Assembly: GCA_030770425.1 (NCBI GenBank)
Contig: JASJFT010000163.1
Coordinates: forward strand, 40,487 to 104,486
Direction: 5' to 3'
DNA length: 64,000 nt
Source: Darksidea phi
Taxonomy: Eukaryota > Ascomycota > Dothideomycetes > Pleosporales > Lentitheciaceae
In this document: piece after piece, positions 11,760 to 23,581 of the stretch
Layout of the letters: each line of letters begins with the position of its first letter
Position numbering within the stretch: the first letter of the stretch is position 1
The notes under the pieces: model-generated
Told to the model about the DNA's origin: nothing
The model's database searches: none
Seen by the model: the letters and a program-made list of their open reading frames with translations, nothing else
Program-made: the position numbers and the translations under genes

Positions 11760-13622
11760 TCAGCGTATGGCAGCCTGTCCAAGCCTGCCTTCCGCACCTG
11801 TGCCCCTCTCCCGCCAAATTACACCATACGTTGATTTGGTCGCAAATGTATATGCGGCCCCATTGAGCCCGGCCTCGTCTTCATGGGACAATACAGCATG
11901 CGACAAGTTAGCTGGAGTCGTCGCCACGTCTCCTATGGACGGACCCTGCCGCCTCTGAAGCATGAAAGCGAGCACGTCCTCGTAATGCAATCGAAGATAA
12001 GGCCTATTGTTAAGTATGGTGATGCCGCTAAATTCGGAATGGTGTTCAAGCTCAACTGCTTCCGTTAATCGGTACGACGTCTCTGGTGGAATATATTGAC
12101 GTTTCGGTAACATAAGACAACGTCTCAGGTCTATCCGCCGATACAGTTTGCTCTCTTCTACTAATATCGCCCAGCTACAAAGGCCATAGCTCGATGAATC
12201 TGGGTCCCGTTTTCGCAGCACCGCATATGACACCAGCGGTTTTCCCCCGTCAAGCACATTTGTCCACTCGATCCGCGCGAAAATATCGTCAGCGCGGGTT
12301 TCTTGGCCAACCAGAAACAGACAGATGTAGTACGAAAACTGACTGTAGGACGCACTCAGGTGGGGAGGTAGTAAGCGAGCAGCCGCAAATATCGCACCAG
12401 GACATTCTGGAGTAGTAAGAGCCTCATGGTGCGCTTTGTGTTGGCTAGCGGTCTTCATGCTTGTTTTGTGCGGATCTAACACAGCGTAGCTACCTAATGA
12501 TATGTCGTTCTCCAAAACCCCCCACACGTCATCCGGCGCATTGGTGAAACGGGCAACTCCAGAGATAGGAAGATTGATGTACATGGAGCGTGTCGTAAGC
12601 TTGGTGGATGGTGTCTTGATGAGCGCCTGTCGTCTTTGTTGAATGAGCTCTGACACTTCGGTACCATGCAAGTCAACATGTAACCACCCCAGGAGATCGT
12701 GTAAAACAGGAAGGGCGCTGCTCTCATAGAAGGAACCGCTTTGCTGGCAACAGAACAGGAACACGCGTTTGAAAAGAGTGAAGGTTGAAATACCATAGTC
12801 TGGAGTGATCTCGCGTCCTGGATCATCCTCCGGAAGAAGTGAAAGGAGTGCGTATACTTTGTCTCGAGAGTCCATACACCTAGAAGAACCGTAGGTATGG
12901 AGTAGTTGGATTAACCCGAGGCAAGAGTTGCTAATTGGTTGATCCTGGCGTTTGGAAGTGCGGTTGATGCATGCGGCAATGACTTTCCCATACTTGGGAT
13001 TTACCGTTGCAGGTAGGATAGCCCTCAATGCATCAAGGTTGTTCCATGAGACTTTATTCGGCCCGCAAAAGAGGGAAACTTCTCTTGGTAGGATAATCTC
13101 CTGTTTGACCCACAGTCTGTCAAAGTATGGTAGATGCTCTAATTCGGAAAAGACATCGTGAGCGAGCTGTTCATCCTGCTTTTCTACAGACTCCCGGAGA
13201 CGGTCGAGTGTGTTACCGGTTCCGATACACGCTGCGACTGACCTTGCGTTTCCGTAGATCTTTGCCATCATTGCTACTTGAGCGGACTTTTCTGTGTCAT
13301 CTGCCTGATTGATACAGATGGAGTCGATCCATAAGTTGTGCTCGATTTGATGGTGTCGCAGCTGCCAGAGCGCATGCCAGCAGTGCATTCTGACCGGCAC
13401 GACATGCCCGTTGATGCTTATTGGAAGCATAGGTATGGAATCTCCCCAGGTGTAGGAAATGCCAATGTACTCTGGCCAAGACCCGGCGCAGTCGTAGGTG
13501 CTCAAGTTGTAGTGGGGCATCTCTTCGCTAGGCAGCGACTTGTCCGGCGGTTGCCATTTGAGCAGCCTGATCTGCTCAGTCGGCTTGTAGAGAGGCACAT
13601 GCACATATAAAGGATGCATCAT
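11760..13622 (-). CDS. HET-domain (heterokaryon incompatibility) protein
   Basis: Single-exon gene of 620 residues with ATG at 13622. The N-terminal HET domain (PF06985) is clear, with its three conserved blocks in order: YIGISYTWGD, LWIDSICINQ and DRLWVKQEI. HET proteins mediate allorecognition and programmed cell death when unlike hyphae fuse, and fungi carry many paralogues. The C-terminal half has no NACHT, WD40 or ankyrin repeats that I can see. The closing part (YGVIWRERGTGAEGRLGQAAIR) is typical of stand-alone HET proteins. No partner gene (SesA, SesB, HeLo) is adjacent. The frame is intact, so it could be functional. Partner and specificity are unknown. Confidence 0.92.
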   Translation of the reverse strand: MMHPLYVHVPLYKPTEQIRLLKWQPPDKSLPSEEMPHYNLSTYDCAGSWPEYIGISYTWGDSIPMLPISINGHVVPVRMHCWHALWQLRHHQIEHNLWIDSICINQADDTEKSAQVAMMAKIYGNARSVAACIGTGNTLDRLRESVEKQDEQLAHDVFSELEHLPYFDRLWVKQEIILPREVSLFCGPNKVSWNNLDALRAILPATVNPKYGKVIAACINRTSKRQDQPISNSCLGLIQLLHTYGSSRCMDSRDKVYALLSLLPEDDPGREITPDYGISTFTLFKRVFLFCCQQSGSFYESSALPVLHDLLGWLHVDLHGTEVSELIQQRRQALIKTPSTKLTTRSMYINLPISGVARFTNAPDDVWGVLENDISLGSYAVLDPHKTSMKTASQHKAHHEALTTPECPGAIFAAARLLPPHLSASYSQFSYYICLFLVGQETRADDIFARIEWTNVLDGGKPLVSYAVLRKRDPDSSSYGLCSWAILVEESKLYRRIDLRRCLMLPKRQYIPPETSYRLTEAVELEHHSEFSGITILNNRPYLRLHYEDVLAFMLQRRQGPSIGDVATTPANLSHAVLSHEDEAGLNGAAYTFATKSTYGVIWRERGTGAEGRLGQAAIR

Positions 13623-15285
13623 AATTGTAATGGGTCAAAAAGGTCCGCCCGTCCAAAGGGATGAAGAAGGATGGTTGTTGATTATATATCGATCAAATTT
13701 CTCCACTCTCGGCAGGCTGATTCATCTCTATACTTTGTGTTGTATGTGGCGGAGCATCCCTCAAAATGATTCGATTTGCAGGTTTAGTGTTACTTTGCCG
13801 ATTGGTGAGCTGTAATCGTACATGCGAAGCAACATCATACGCGAAACTTCAGCCTGTTCCACCGTTTAAATCAAGTATAGAATCCCACTTTCATCCGGCG
13901 GATTTCTAGTCGCTCAAATTGGCGCACTGTTCGATTGCACCCAACGCAATAGCTAGTTCATGATGCACATGTGTCCCGCAGCCATTGTCGCCGTCGGAGA
14001 TGACAAGGCAGCGAAGATTGTGGCTGAGCAAGAGAAGCCAATAGCAAAAATGCCTCACGAACAGACGACGGCTCGCAGGAACCGCTTACGATAAACGAAG
14101 CATTATGGTTACAGGCGTAAGTAGCGGCAAGGTAGGCAAGTAGTCTAGTAGATTCTCCTAAAAGCCTAACACAATGCCATATTATTTATAACAGATTAAC
14201 CTGCAAAGATGTACATTTTTACAAGATACATTACGCCTTAGAACATCTCTAGAGCAGCTCTACTATCTACTGCTTACGCCTGAAACCCAGCAGGTACATA
14301 TAGTTTCATAGATAGATCAAATTAAGAAATTTAAGAACGCAATAACATAGGTATACATTAAACAACAGCACCATATACAGTAACCGCTTCTCCAACCCAC
14401 TGTAAGAAAAGAAAGGGCACGTTAAGTTAAAAAGAAAAACGGGTGGCAGTAGAGGGTACCAACAATACACAAAACACAAAGTAAAAAGGTGAGTAGAGCG
14501 CACGCCAAATTCAAGACTTAGGAAGGGGATATAAATCCGATGAAGCTCGATAGCGTGGTAGTCAGTACCTATCTACCCCGGCCCCAGCCAAGCAAACAAA
14601 TCTTTTTCCAATGATATTTAGTTTCAGGCGAGATAAACTTGATACACTCTACAGTTCGAATCATTTTGCTCGCGCAGCCACGCTTCGCTCAAATAGAGAA
14701 GTAGCAGAAGCCCGATAGCTTGCCGTATAAACGTAGCCTTATATCGGTATGTTTAAAGCACCATGCTCTTCAATTGCACTCTATTAGACCTCGCATGCAA
14801 TGTTCGACTCAATGACATTATAGCTGCTAGGGGCGGTAAACATCAGACTCAGTAATCGAAGCACGGGAATCGGGAACTATTTTTTTTAATCATGTGCTCA
14901 ACATGAACATATCCCGCTCTGGCTTGAATGCTAAAGAAGTTTTGCGTTGAGAAATTGTGATTAGCTCACCCTTTGAAAGCTGCCGGGAGGGGGACCAGTG
15001 TGTATCGATCGAACATGAAAGCTGCCTATTGAGCACGCTTACTCTACGTGTGCACGAACGCGATGAGACAAGAAAAAATTGAATAAGACGCAAGGAATTT
15101 GTTTCAATGAAACAATTGTTATGATTGCAAACGCTAAGGAATAATACTAAACCTAAGGAATCGAAGGAGCAACAACGTAACGCTAGAAAGAATTGCCGTA
15201 AGAGCCATCATGCGTCGCACCCCTTCACTAGGGGTACGGTCTGAGGTGAGAGAGAAAACCTCAACTAGACTCATCCTCATGAATG
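13623..15285. other. intergenic, TA-enriched, 1.66 kb
   Basis: The first 200 bases are the HET gene promoter. From about 13950 the sequence becomes TA-rich, with many TAA/TAG triplets in all frames, as expected for an old RIP-altered element. A 36-codon Leu/Gln-rich open stretch at 14201-14308 reads like a coiled-coil fragment. No intact gene was recognised. Confidence 0.5.
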
Positions 15286-17143
15286 TCAATAATAGAAGGG
15301 TTTGCTGTCAGATTGACAAATGCTGCCCGGAGGAGGTAGAAAGCCTCTCCGCATGTAGGCCGACATTGACCAGTCTATACATCTTGATCGACTGGACCAA
15401 GTGCCATGGCCAGTCGAGTTCAAAGCGAGGACGGCAGAGCCAGGGAAGAGAGAGGACATTCTATGAGCACTGAAGAGCGTTGGTCAGTCGTACGCAAAGT
15501 TGCGCGTGTGGCCGGGGAACGTACCTAGAAATCGGGGTAATTGGATCACGAAGCGGATTCACGAACAGAATGGGAAAACTTGTGTGTGTGCCGGACAAGT
15601 TGAAACCTATAAAAATAAATTAGTACCTGGATCCAGATGTAGCATAGATTGTAACACTTACCTGGGAACTGCTGTGAAGGTGGCGGTGTGATATCCATCC
15701 CGACACACAACCGAAGATTCTCGAGCGACATCATGGTCCCTCCATAATAGCTCTCCTTCCGATATATCTCCCTAGCGTCTAAGAAGTCGTTATAACTTTT
15801 GATCGCGTAGTTTTTGTCGGCATCGAGGCAAGTGATAAACAGAAACGCTTCGTTCTTGTCACTCTCTGCTGAGGCGTACCAGGACGGAATCTCAAGGCTC
15901 TTTCTGTACGCTGAATCGATGGAGCCCAATTCCAGAGACATGAGGAATCGAGCCAACCGTGGCCAGTAATACCAGGGGCTATACATGCCAGAAAACATGG
16001 TACGGGCAACGTACAGGTCGGTTATAACACCGAACTCAAGGCCTTTACTGTATACAGCAGGCATATCCCGGAGGTTTTGCAATAAAATAAGGTAACGATT
16101 TTCGATCTCATCCACAGAGGTAGCATTGCCGTGGTAAGCGCATTTTTCGGGTCCTGCCTCATAGCATGTTGCGAAAAAATCATGGAACGCAGCGTCGGTC
16201 GTGTCGACATCGGAGGGTGTCATGCCGCTATAGTGTTGAACACTGTCAACGTTGCCGTCGAGAATCATGCGCTGGATCCGGCTAGGAAAGAGAGCAGCAA
16301 GCGTCTGTCCCAAAACAGTTCCGTAACTGGCGCCATAATACCACAGCTTAGCTTCCCCAGTTGACGCAGTGTCCATCTTCCTTCTGTGCGCAATGCTCGT
16401 CCGTTTCGTACTGGAGCCCGTATGATGCCGGTTCTTTTGAGCTTGACGTAAGCTCACAAAGTGCATAATGTCTTTCGCTGTAGCGACGGTTCCAGCGTAC
16501 TTTGCATCTGTCCAAACGTTGGCACGAGTGCAGTGTTGCCCAAAAGCATTGGCACGTTGATATAGCTCCTGAAGTGGGACAGACATTTTGTCGTAGGCAT
16601 TTTCATATTGAAATGGGGAGCCATCGCCGAAACATGTGAGTTTGGGCTCGCTGAAACCAACACCGCGTGGATCGAAGCCTACGAAGTTGTACTGCATGCC
16701 AAACTGTGACCCTAGGTCATGCCTACTCCCTATAACAAAGTTGATGCCGGATTCTCCAGGACCGCCTTCATGTGATTAGAAACAATATCTTAGAGCCGCC
16801 TCTGGCATACCTGGATTGACAAGTATATCCTCTGCCGAATCGTTGGAAGGCACGTATTTGATCCACGCCGTGTGTATGTAAGGAGAGCTTGCGTCTTCAT
16901 AATCGAGTGGGACGAGAAGGTTGGCGCAACTCAAGTTGAGCCTATAGCAGGGGAACCAATGGAGATCCTTCGAAGCGGGAATCTGTTCCGACGTTAGCGT
17001 CCAGCACGAGCGTGTGAAAGGACGATGAGGGTGAAACGTACCTCTTTAAAGTCCGTGACAAACCCGTACTGGTTTTGGTGCATAGTATATGCGGTCGTCA
17101 TTGCCAGGAGGGCCACGCCCACAAAGAAGACGATGAGACGCAT
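15286..17143 (-). CDS. secreted TAP-like serine peptidase (alpha/beta hydrolase)
   Basis: Five exons on the minus strand, assembled by frame continuity: 17143-17042, 16982-16811, 16765-15662, 15606-15525 and 15460-15286, giving about 544 residues. The protein starts with a hydrophobic signal/anchor (MRLIVFFVGVALLAMTTAYT). It then shows the tripeptidyl-aminopeptidase fold marks: LVPLDYED, the oxyanion loop NPGGPGESG, GFDPRGVGFS, the nucleophile elbow YYGASYGTVLG, the Asp region FVNPLRDPITP and the His region NSTGHGTW, with a typical Cys-rich end. The 1.1-kb exon alone would lack both the signal peptide and the catalytic Asp and His, so the small exons matter. Family members (peptidase S33, TAP-like C-terminal domain) cleave peptides outside the cell. 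The substrate is unknown. Confidence 0.85.
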
Positions 17144-17427
17144 AGCGGCCGCGCACAGGAACGCTTCCAGAATAATAGAGTCCAACGTATTGATACGGTA
17201 GAAAGAGGCAGAAGAAAGTTGAAGGTCTGCGATGCGACGATTGTGTCAAGGCTGGACGTGAACGCGAAGTAGCCGACGTAACTCTTTCGCCGCAAAGAAG
17301 GTGTAGCCAGCCTCGGGCCCGCACCAGGCGCCATCAAAACTCGTGGCAGGAACGACTGCTTGGCTCCATCGAGACGGATGTGAGAACGTACATAACCAGA
17401 ATGTGTATTAAGCTCCATTTCGCCGAA

Positions 17428-19458
17428 TCACTTTTTGACGCCAACAACCACTAGATTCCTTGGACTCATCGCATACTCAAATACCGGTTCCACCCATGCA
17501 TGCTCCACCTCCTCCTGTTCCTTCAACCAGAGCCACCTATCAGTTACAATGACCGCTTCGACAACTCCGGCGCTGAAAGCCATCAGACTCCACATGACGC
17601 TCAATTCATGCTTCTTCTCTTTATACCTCTCCTCATACCCCCGCACGTCATCGTCGCTTAGTCCTCCCATCTTCTCGGCAATGAAGTCGGGATCAACCTC
17701 ACAGAACGTGTTAGGCGCAGTGAGTTTAGCAACCGCAGCGCGGACGTAGGACAGAAAGTCGCTATAAGCAAACTTGCGGAGGGTCCCGATGGTGAGCGGC
17801 GTACATGTGCCGTCTGAGCTAAGACCGGGACCACGTCCGTTGGGCGGCGTCCAGTTCACTTTGCTAGTATGACCGTTTGCGGAGACTGCGCCGCCTACGA
17901 GACCATCTGCAGAGACAGGCGCACAGACCACACCACGATCCAGGAATATCCGTTGGAGGAGCGCGCGGTAGAAGTGGCGGGCAAAGAATAGCTCGCTATC
18001 TCCGCGGCCCCAATTGAAGGGCGCTTGGACGGCCATCATGCGCGCAGTGATATTGAGGCGGATGCCTTTGGGCGAGTCTTCTGGACCACCTGAGGAAGAT
18101 GGCGGATTGTGCGGGAGTGGGTAGTTTGCGAGCTTCTCGGACATTGGAAAACCATGAGGGTCGAACGCGTTGGAGGTGGAGACTAAACGGGGATGATTGG
18201 GTCGCAACGTTGGCAATTTATAGGTGGGTGGACCAAGGCGTTCCGTTACCAGATTGTAGCAGCAGCCTACCATTGCCACCACTGATATAGATGGATTTAG
18301 CAGCAGTGAGCGCAAACCGTGATGGACGAGGTTACCGCACGAATGGAGGGACATGACCATCGCATTCACCTCATTAGTCTTTGGGATACTACTCAGGGGC
18401 TGTTCCACGATTACCGTCTTGGAAGTATCATCGTGTCCCTGTGAGCTATCGACAATTTGGTCGATGACGGCACCAAGATCGCCATCTTTGATGATGTGCT
18501 CCACATACTGTACACTGCCCTGGCCTTCTGTATAGACCTGGAGATGAGTAGTAACGTTGCGGTCTTCGCCCGCTTGATCATTAACAGGAGGAACGCAGCC
18601 ATCTTGACCGCAAGCAGCCCCATTTGGTGCCGGATCAGTCGCGGCTGGCTTAGCAACTTGGGCGGGATTGCGCATGTCAGGGTCGATGGTTGTCCCGTTC
18701 TGCTGGTCTTGATCAGCCTCGCCTCTCCTCCCCTTCTTTCCCTTGCCGAATTTGGCGCGATATTCTTTCTTGTTGATCATCGTGACAGGCTTCGACACCA
18801 ATTTGGCCTTGATGTCCATGTCTTTGGCGCCCTCAATGTTATGCGGTCTACTCTCAACCGCTACCAGGTGCTTAGAATACGGAGGTGCAGCAAGCGCACG
18901 TCCTAGGTAGTTCTGGCCAGAGCCAAAATCCACCAGATGTGTGATCTCTTTCTTTCCCGAAGCTGCAATATCCGAAGTTAGTCGGTCGACATAACGTGCA
19001 AAGTTATCAACTTCGTGCACCTTCTTAATCTTCATTCCAATAGAGATGTGACGCGCTATGCTCGCTTTCTGGGTCTTTAGTGAGGAACCCGGCGGTGAGA
19101 ATCGACGTCCAAGCAAATGTTTCCGCACGTCTCTGATGTACTGAAGCAACTCCTCGGGCGGAGGCGGCCCTCCCCGCCACGAAGAGTCGGCTTCTGCGGT
19201 CTTGAATTGGTCAAGATCCTCTCGCATTAGCAGATCCAGGATGTCCATGATATCGCGGCTCTTGAACCACGTCCTCCACGATTGGGGCAGGATGGTGGAG
19301 TAAAGGTCCGGCGATCTCGTGTAAAAGTCCAGGATGTGTACGCCTCCGCATAATGTTTGGAGCAGCCATGATGAGGTGGTAAATTCAAGGAGTGACTCCA
19401 CGTAGTCATCGACGCTGGAGAACTCGGCCGGAAGAGGAAGAGGCGTGTCCGGACCCAT
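17428..19458 (-). CDS. METTL25/RRNAD1-like methyltransferase
   Basis: Single exon of 676 residues with ATG at 19458. The N-terminal part (LCGGVHILDFYTRSPDLY, SWRTWFKSRDIMDILDLL) matches the N region of the METTL25/RRNAD1 group. The SAM-binding motif is HLVDFGSGQNYLGRALA. The family's GCCYN block (VVAMVGCCYNLVTERLG) and the LHSCGNLVHHGLR segment are both present. An internal basic/acidic low-complexity insert (about residues 225-300) separates the two halves of the methyltransferase domain. Substrates in fungi are not established. It is transcribed divergently from the SNARE gene across a 245-bp shared promoter. Confidence 0.85.
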   Translation of the reverse strand: MGPDTPLPLPAEFSSVDDYVESLLEFTTSSWLLQTLCGGVHILDFYTRSPDLYSTILPQSWRTWFKSRDIMDILDLLMREDLDQFKTAEADSSWRGGPPPPEELLQYIRDVRKHLLGRRFSPPGSSLKTQKASIARHISIGMKIKKVHEVDNFARYVDRLTSDIAASGKKEITHLVDFGSGQNYLGRALAAPPYSKHLVAVESRPHNIEGAKDMDIKAKLVSKPVTMINKKEYRAKFGKGKKGRRGEADQDQQNGTTIDPDMRNPAQVAKPAATDPAPNGAACGQDGCVPPVNDQAGEDRNVTTHLQVYTEGQGSVQYVEHIIKDGDLGAVIDQIVDSSQGHDDTSKTVIVEQPLSSIPKTNEVNAMVMSLHSCGNLVHHGLRSLLLNPSISVVAMVGCCYNLVTERLGPPTYKLPTLRPNHPRLVSTSNAFDPHGFPMSEKLANYPLPHNPPSSSGGPEDSPKGIRLNITARMMAVQAPFNWGRGDSELFFARHFYRALLQRIFLDRGVVCAPVSADGLVGGAVSANGHTSKVNWTPPNGRGPGLSSDGTCTPLTIGTLRKFAYSDFLSYVRAAVAKLTAPNTFCEVDPDFIAEKMGGLSDDDVRGYEERYKEKKHELSVMWSLMAFSAGVVEAVIVTDRWLWLKEQEEVEHAWVEPVFEYAMSPRNLVVVGVKK

Positions 19459-19703
19459 TCTGCTATAATCAACCGCTCTCTGGAAGAGGTCTCTTGATGT
19501 ATGGGCGTGTTTGAGGTATTGTCCACGCTTGACAAATTTCTAGTGGGCCATTCATTGGTGAGCCGGAGAGAAAGTGGCCCGTGCGCCTCGCGGAGCTCTG
19601 GGATCGGCATAACGACGGCCTCGTTCGCGACTCACCCTACCATTTAGCCAGCGCGCATCGTCACCTTTTGATTGCAGGCCCGTTACGCGCAGTTTGATCC
19701 AAA

Positions 19704-20539
19704 ATGATTTCAACACCGAACGACGAGGACCCCTTCTTGCAGGTTCAGGCGTAAGTTGCTCCGTGCCGGATGCCGGATGCCTACTAACCAATGTCACAGA
19801 GATGTGCTATCCGCGCTGGACACGTCGCGGCCCCAATTCAGTTCTTACCTGCGCATCCGGTCCTCAGCCTCGTCGGCGAACTCTCCCGAGCTTCGAGAAG
19901 CCCGTAGCGAGCTCGAGCAAACGCTGCAGGACCTCACGCAAGACCTAGAGGACCTCGTCGAGAGCGTCAAGGCAGTCGAGCATGACCCCTACCGCTTCGG
20001 CCTGGAGATCGATGAAGTCGAGCGACGTAGACAGCTGGTAAAGGATGTCGGCGATGAGGTCGAGAAAATGCGCGAGGAGCTACAGCGGACGGTCCAAGAT
20101 GCCCAGGGCAAAGGGAAGGGCGCCGTAAATGGCGATGTCCTACCCGACCCGGACTCGTTCGAGGACCAGGACGACTATGCAGCTTTCGAGCAGGAGAGAC
20201 AAATGGAAATGATGCACGAGCAGGATGAGCAGCTGGATGGCGTCTTTCGCACCGTGGGCAACCTGCGCCAGCAAGCCGATGATATGGGCCGCGAGCTCGA
20301 GGAGCAGGGCGAGCTCCTCACCGACGTCGACAATGTGGCAGACCGAGTTGGAGGCAAGCTGCAGACGGGCCTCAAGAGAGTCGGCACGGTCATCAAACAG
20401 AACGAAGGTACTGCTCCATGTCATATACCGGTTTGCATTCACGGGCCACTGACACCCTGCAGATCGCTGGTCCAGCTGCTGCATCGCAGTGCTCATCTTC
20501 GTCCTTATACTACTTCTAGTCCTGCTCCTTGTCCTCTGA
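19704..20539 (+). CDS. TLG1: TLG1/syntaxin-6-like t-SNARE
   Basis: Three exons (19704-19750, 19800-20407, 20463-20539) encode about 243 residues. Exon 1 gives the short start MISTPNDEDPFLQVQ, matching the DPF motif at the start of syntaxin-6/Tlg1 proteins. The N-terminal three-helix (Habc) domain follows. The Qc-SNARE motif (about residues 160-220) has its central Gln in LEEQGELL. Exon 3 supplies a single C-terminal membrane anchor (CCIAVLIFVLILLLVLLLVL), as expected for a tail-anchored SNARE. The known role is fusion at the trans-Golgi network and endosomes, in endocytic recycling. Without the last intron the anchor would be lost, which supports the model. Both introns have good GT..AG sites, and the first has a CTAAC branch site. 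Confidence 0.88.
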
Positions 20540-21619
20540 GCTCGTGGTGTACAAAGTAGCCCCACGGTGCAGCTGCGAGTTTTCTTGGCCATTGGTCTAC
20601 TATCAGTCTCCCATAGGAGATTGTTTTACTTCAGCCGACGTTTTCGCGGGCACCGACATCACGCGAACACCCGTTGTCATAAGCATCATTCACATCAACA
20701 TCCTCGAGAGCAGCATGCACGACAGCAGCGTACGCGACGACATATGTTCTCCAAAGCTTCCAACCGAAGCCAGAACCACCCATATCAGTGTAGCAGCATG
20801 TCTAACGCGCGTCGTGTTCGCGGGTGGAGGAGGCGAAAGAATGGTGGAGCGCGGGCGAGGTCTATTCAATCGTGTGCCTCGCTGCGATATCTGCATCTGG
20901 ATTAGAAAGATGATGCCGCCAGGTGTTGGCGCGGAGCAGGGACCCCCCAGTATTGCCGAGAGTATTTGCTGTCTAGGGGAATATGAGACTATGCGGCAAT
21001 GCAACGACCCCGGCAACTTTGCACGTGTCGGGGGCCCACGATGTATCTGCACAGCATCTCGAGAATGGTCGGTAGAGACTATCGCCAGAGAGCAACAATA
21101 TTTCCGCGACGCTCGCTTCATCCACACTATCACAGATTATGCAGTATCGTCTGCATCAATTCGAGATCATTGAAATGTTTTCGTCAAACCCACAAAAACA
21201 TCATAACCGTGCCTGAATCACTCTTGTCCAACAGCATTCCGGCCCTTATCCCTTGTACAACATTCCTCACGCTTCCAAATTAGATGTGATTCGGCCCAAC
21301 CGCGTCTTCGGAATGTTCATAATACATCTCGTACAACGTAATTCCAATACACTCGTTTCCATCGTTCCTGAGACACCGCCAGTCTGAGACTATGTTCAGC
21401 CTCAATGGTCAACTCCGTCCTACGTTAATACCGCCAGGCACCGGTTGTTTTTCAAGAGCTGTAGTACCGCGCAATTTGAGCCCTTTGGCATTTACATCAT
21501 CTTCGAGATGAGCCCGTCGTTCGCTATCCACCTTTTTCAGTGCAGTCTCTCGCTTTCCGCCGATTTCTCTTCGCTGTACGAGAATCGCACATCTCAGTGA
21601 CTGAAGCCTCGGTCGCTTG
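20540..21619. other. intergenic, 1.08 kb
   Basis: Two overlapping open frames (plus strand to 21173, minus strand 20690-21133) are present. Neither reads like a known protein, and each lies opposite the other, so I regard both as chance. The final 300 bases are the promoter of the membrane-protein gene. Confidence 0.5.
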
Positions 21620-23581
21620 ATGGCTGGGTCCGACAACAGCGGCAGCGGTGAAACCAGCCAGCTGCCCAAGGAGTCCGAGGGCGCAACTATTACCATCAAG
21701 ATTAACACCAAGCTCCCCCGCCGACAGTTAACCTTGATCGCCATCACAGTCTTGCTTAACGTCCTTCTTTGGAGCTCGTTCATCTGCCTCGTCACAACTG
21801 TCTACCAGATTGCTTCGAGACCAGACGATACAACCAACATCCCTTCGGAAGTACTTACCCTGACATCCGTGAGTGCTTCAATCCTTGTTACAATACTACA
21901 TGATTTACTCACCCCATCAGGCCCTTGCTACGATAGCATACATCATCCTTCATACTATATTCTCCCTAAAGCAAAGGATATGGAAGCATCAAGGACGGCA
22001 CCCATCCATCGTCAAGAAGACATCGTATATCGCCATCCGCGTCGCTGTCACATTATGTATCCTCTGGCTCTTGACTTCCGGATGGAACATGATCACTGTC
22101 GCACGCCGGCCGGTATGTCGACCTGAAGGACCTGGCTTGTCGAGCTGGGAAGTAGGTGCAACTTGTCGTACCGGTCGTGCGGGAATCGCCTTCGCGATGA
22201 TCGCGCTGTAGGTACTGATGCGCCATGCCCTGCAATCTGATGCTTACCAAAACACAGCATGGCTTCTTGCGCACTTTTCTGGATGCTCTCGGTTGTGCGG
22301 CGTCCCTTTGAAGCCCACCTGCTGAAGCATGGCTACCGGCCACCATCTACCAAGCCTGACCTCACGCCTGGTGTTTCCCGCAGGCCGTCCCCTTCGCGCA
22401 GCGCATCTTTCTCTGAAAAATACCGGAGAGGTCGGGTGTCCGCTTCTACACATAGGAGTACGCTTTCGAACACATCCAATACCGACGTAGACACCATAGA
22501 CTTGGGTGGCAACTCACCTTCGCCTATCATCCTTGCCCCGTCTCCAATGCGATCGATAGGCTTGAGCATCTTCACCTCCCATGCGCCACCACCACCCCTG
22601 CCACCCGCATTCGCTCTCCCACCCCGTACGTCCTCCATCGAGCCACCATTAGCCATGTTCCAGCCCTCAGCATCAAACCAGCACCTACCACCTCCGCCTC
22701 GCATGTCGGCCCTTGTCGCTCCGTCTGGATTTGTGCCATTATCAATCCCCACGCAATTCTCGGCGTCTGCATGGCGAGCTGTTCACCCACTCGCGCCTTC
22801 CCCGTTAGGCCAAGTTGGGTCACGTTCCCATCCTCATCTACCCCACACCAATTCGGTGCAAAACTTCACTTACCGAAGTAGATATTCTAGGTCGTCGGTG
22901 TCTCTCACACGTCCACATCGCCTTAGCTCTACAACTCCAGCCGGTAGCGTAGCGTGGAGCTCAAGGAGTGGCTCGACGGGGCCAGATGAAGGTCGAGGAA
23001 GTCCATCCTCCGGAGAGGGCACTTCAGAGCGTAGAGCTACCGCCAACGAGATCGCATACGCCATTCTCAACGGGACATGCATTCCGGGAGCCAACACTAC
23101 CACAGGTCACGCGATAGGGCATATGCGCCATGTCAGTGCACCAGATGTTACCACGGGAGCTCAACAAAGTAATCGTATGAGCAAAGGCTGGAAACCTCAG
23201 CTCAAAGATCAAATGGACCATGGAGACTCTCACCTTGTAAAGATGCCCCGGTCTTCGTCAGATCTGCTCAGTAGATTCAGCCCAGATACCAGCCCCGACG
23301 ATGATAGGGTCAATCTCCGCGGAGAATTTGAGAAAGATCTGGAGCTGCGGGTGGCCAGCGAAAAATCCCTTCCTGTTCGCAAGATTCGGTCTTCTGATCT
23401 GCTGAGGTATTCCTCTAGCCCGCCAAATGCTGCAACGAGCGTGGCAAAGGCACCAGCGGCGACTAGCCCTACGGCACAAACTAGCGAGGCGGAGGCTGGA
23501 GCACAAACACCGGACAGAGGCAGGAGAACGGTGTTGGATGAAGTGAAGAACAAGCCGCTGCCGAAGATTGCGGTGCTGTAA
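21620..23581 (+). CDS. fungal four-helix membrane protein with Ser/Pro-rich tail
   Basis: Three exons (21620-21868, 21921-22207, 22258-23581) encode about 619 residues. Splicing joins LTLTS to ALATIAYIILHTIFSL, then IALM to ASCALFWMLSVV. This rebuilds four hydrophobic helices in the first 200 residues: ITVLLNVLLWSSFICLVTTV, the ALATIAY helix, VAVTLCILWLLTSG, and GIAFAMIALMASCALFWML. The remaining 400 residues are rich in Ser, Pro and Arg, look disordered, and probably face the cytoplasm. I recognise the architecture from many uncharacterised ascomycete membrane proteins but no functional domain. The open frame that starts at 22259 is only the last exon. Confidence 0.8.

Noticed and set aside
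14630..14660. AGTTCGAATC resembling a tRNA T-loop
   Set aside because: No matching acceptor, D or anticodon stems could be folded around it.
20529..21173. 214-codon plus-strand open frame after the SNARE gene
   Set aside because: It overlaps the SNARE 3' exon, is opposed by a 147-codon minus-strand frame, and shows no family motifs or domain-like periodicity.
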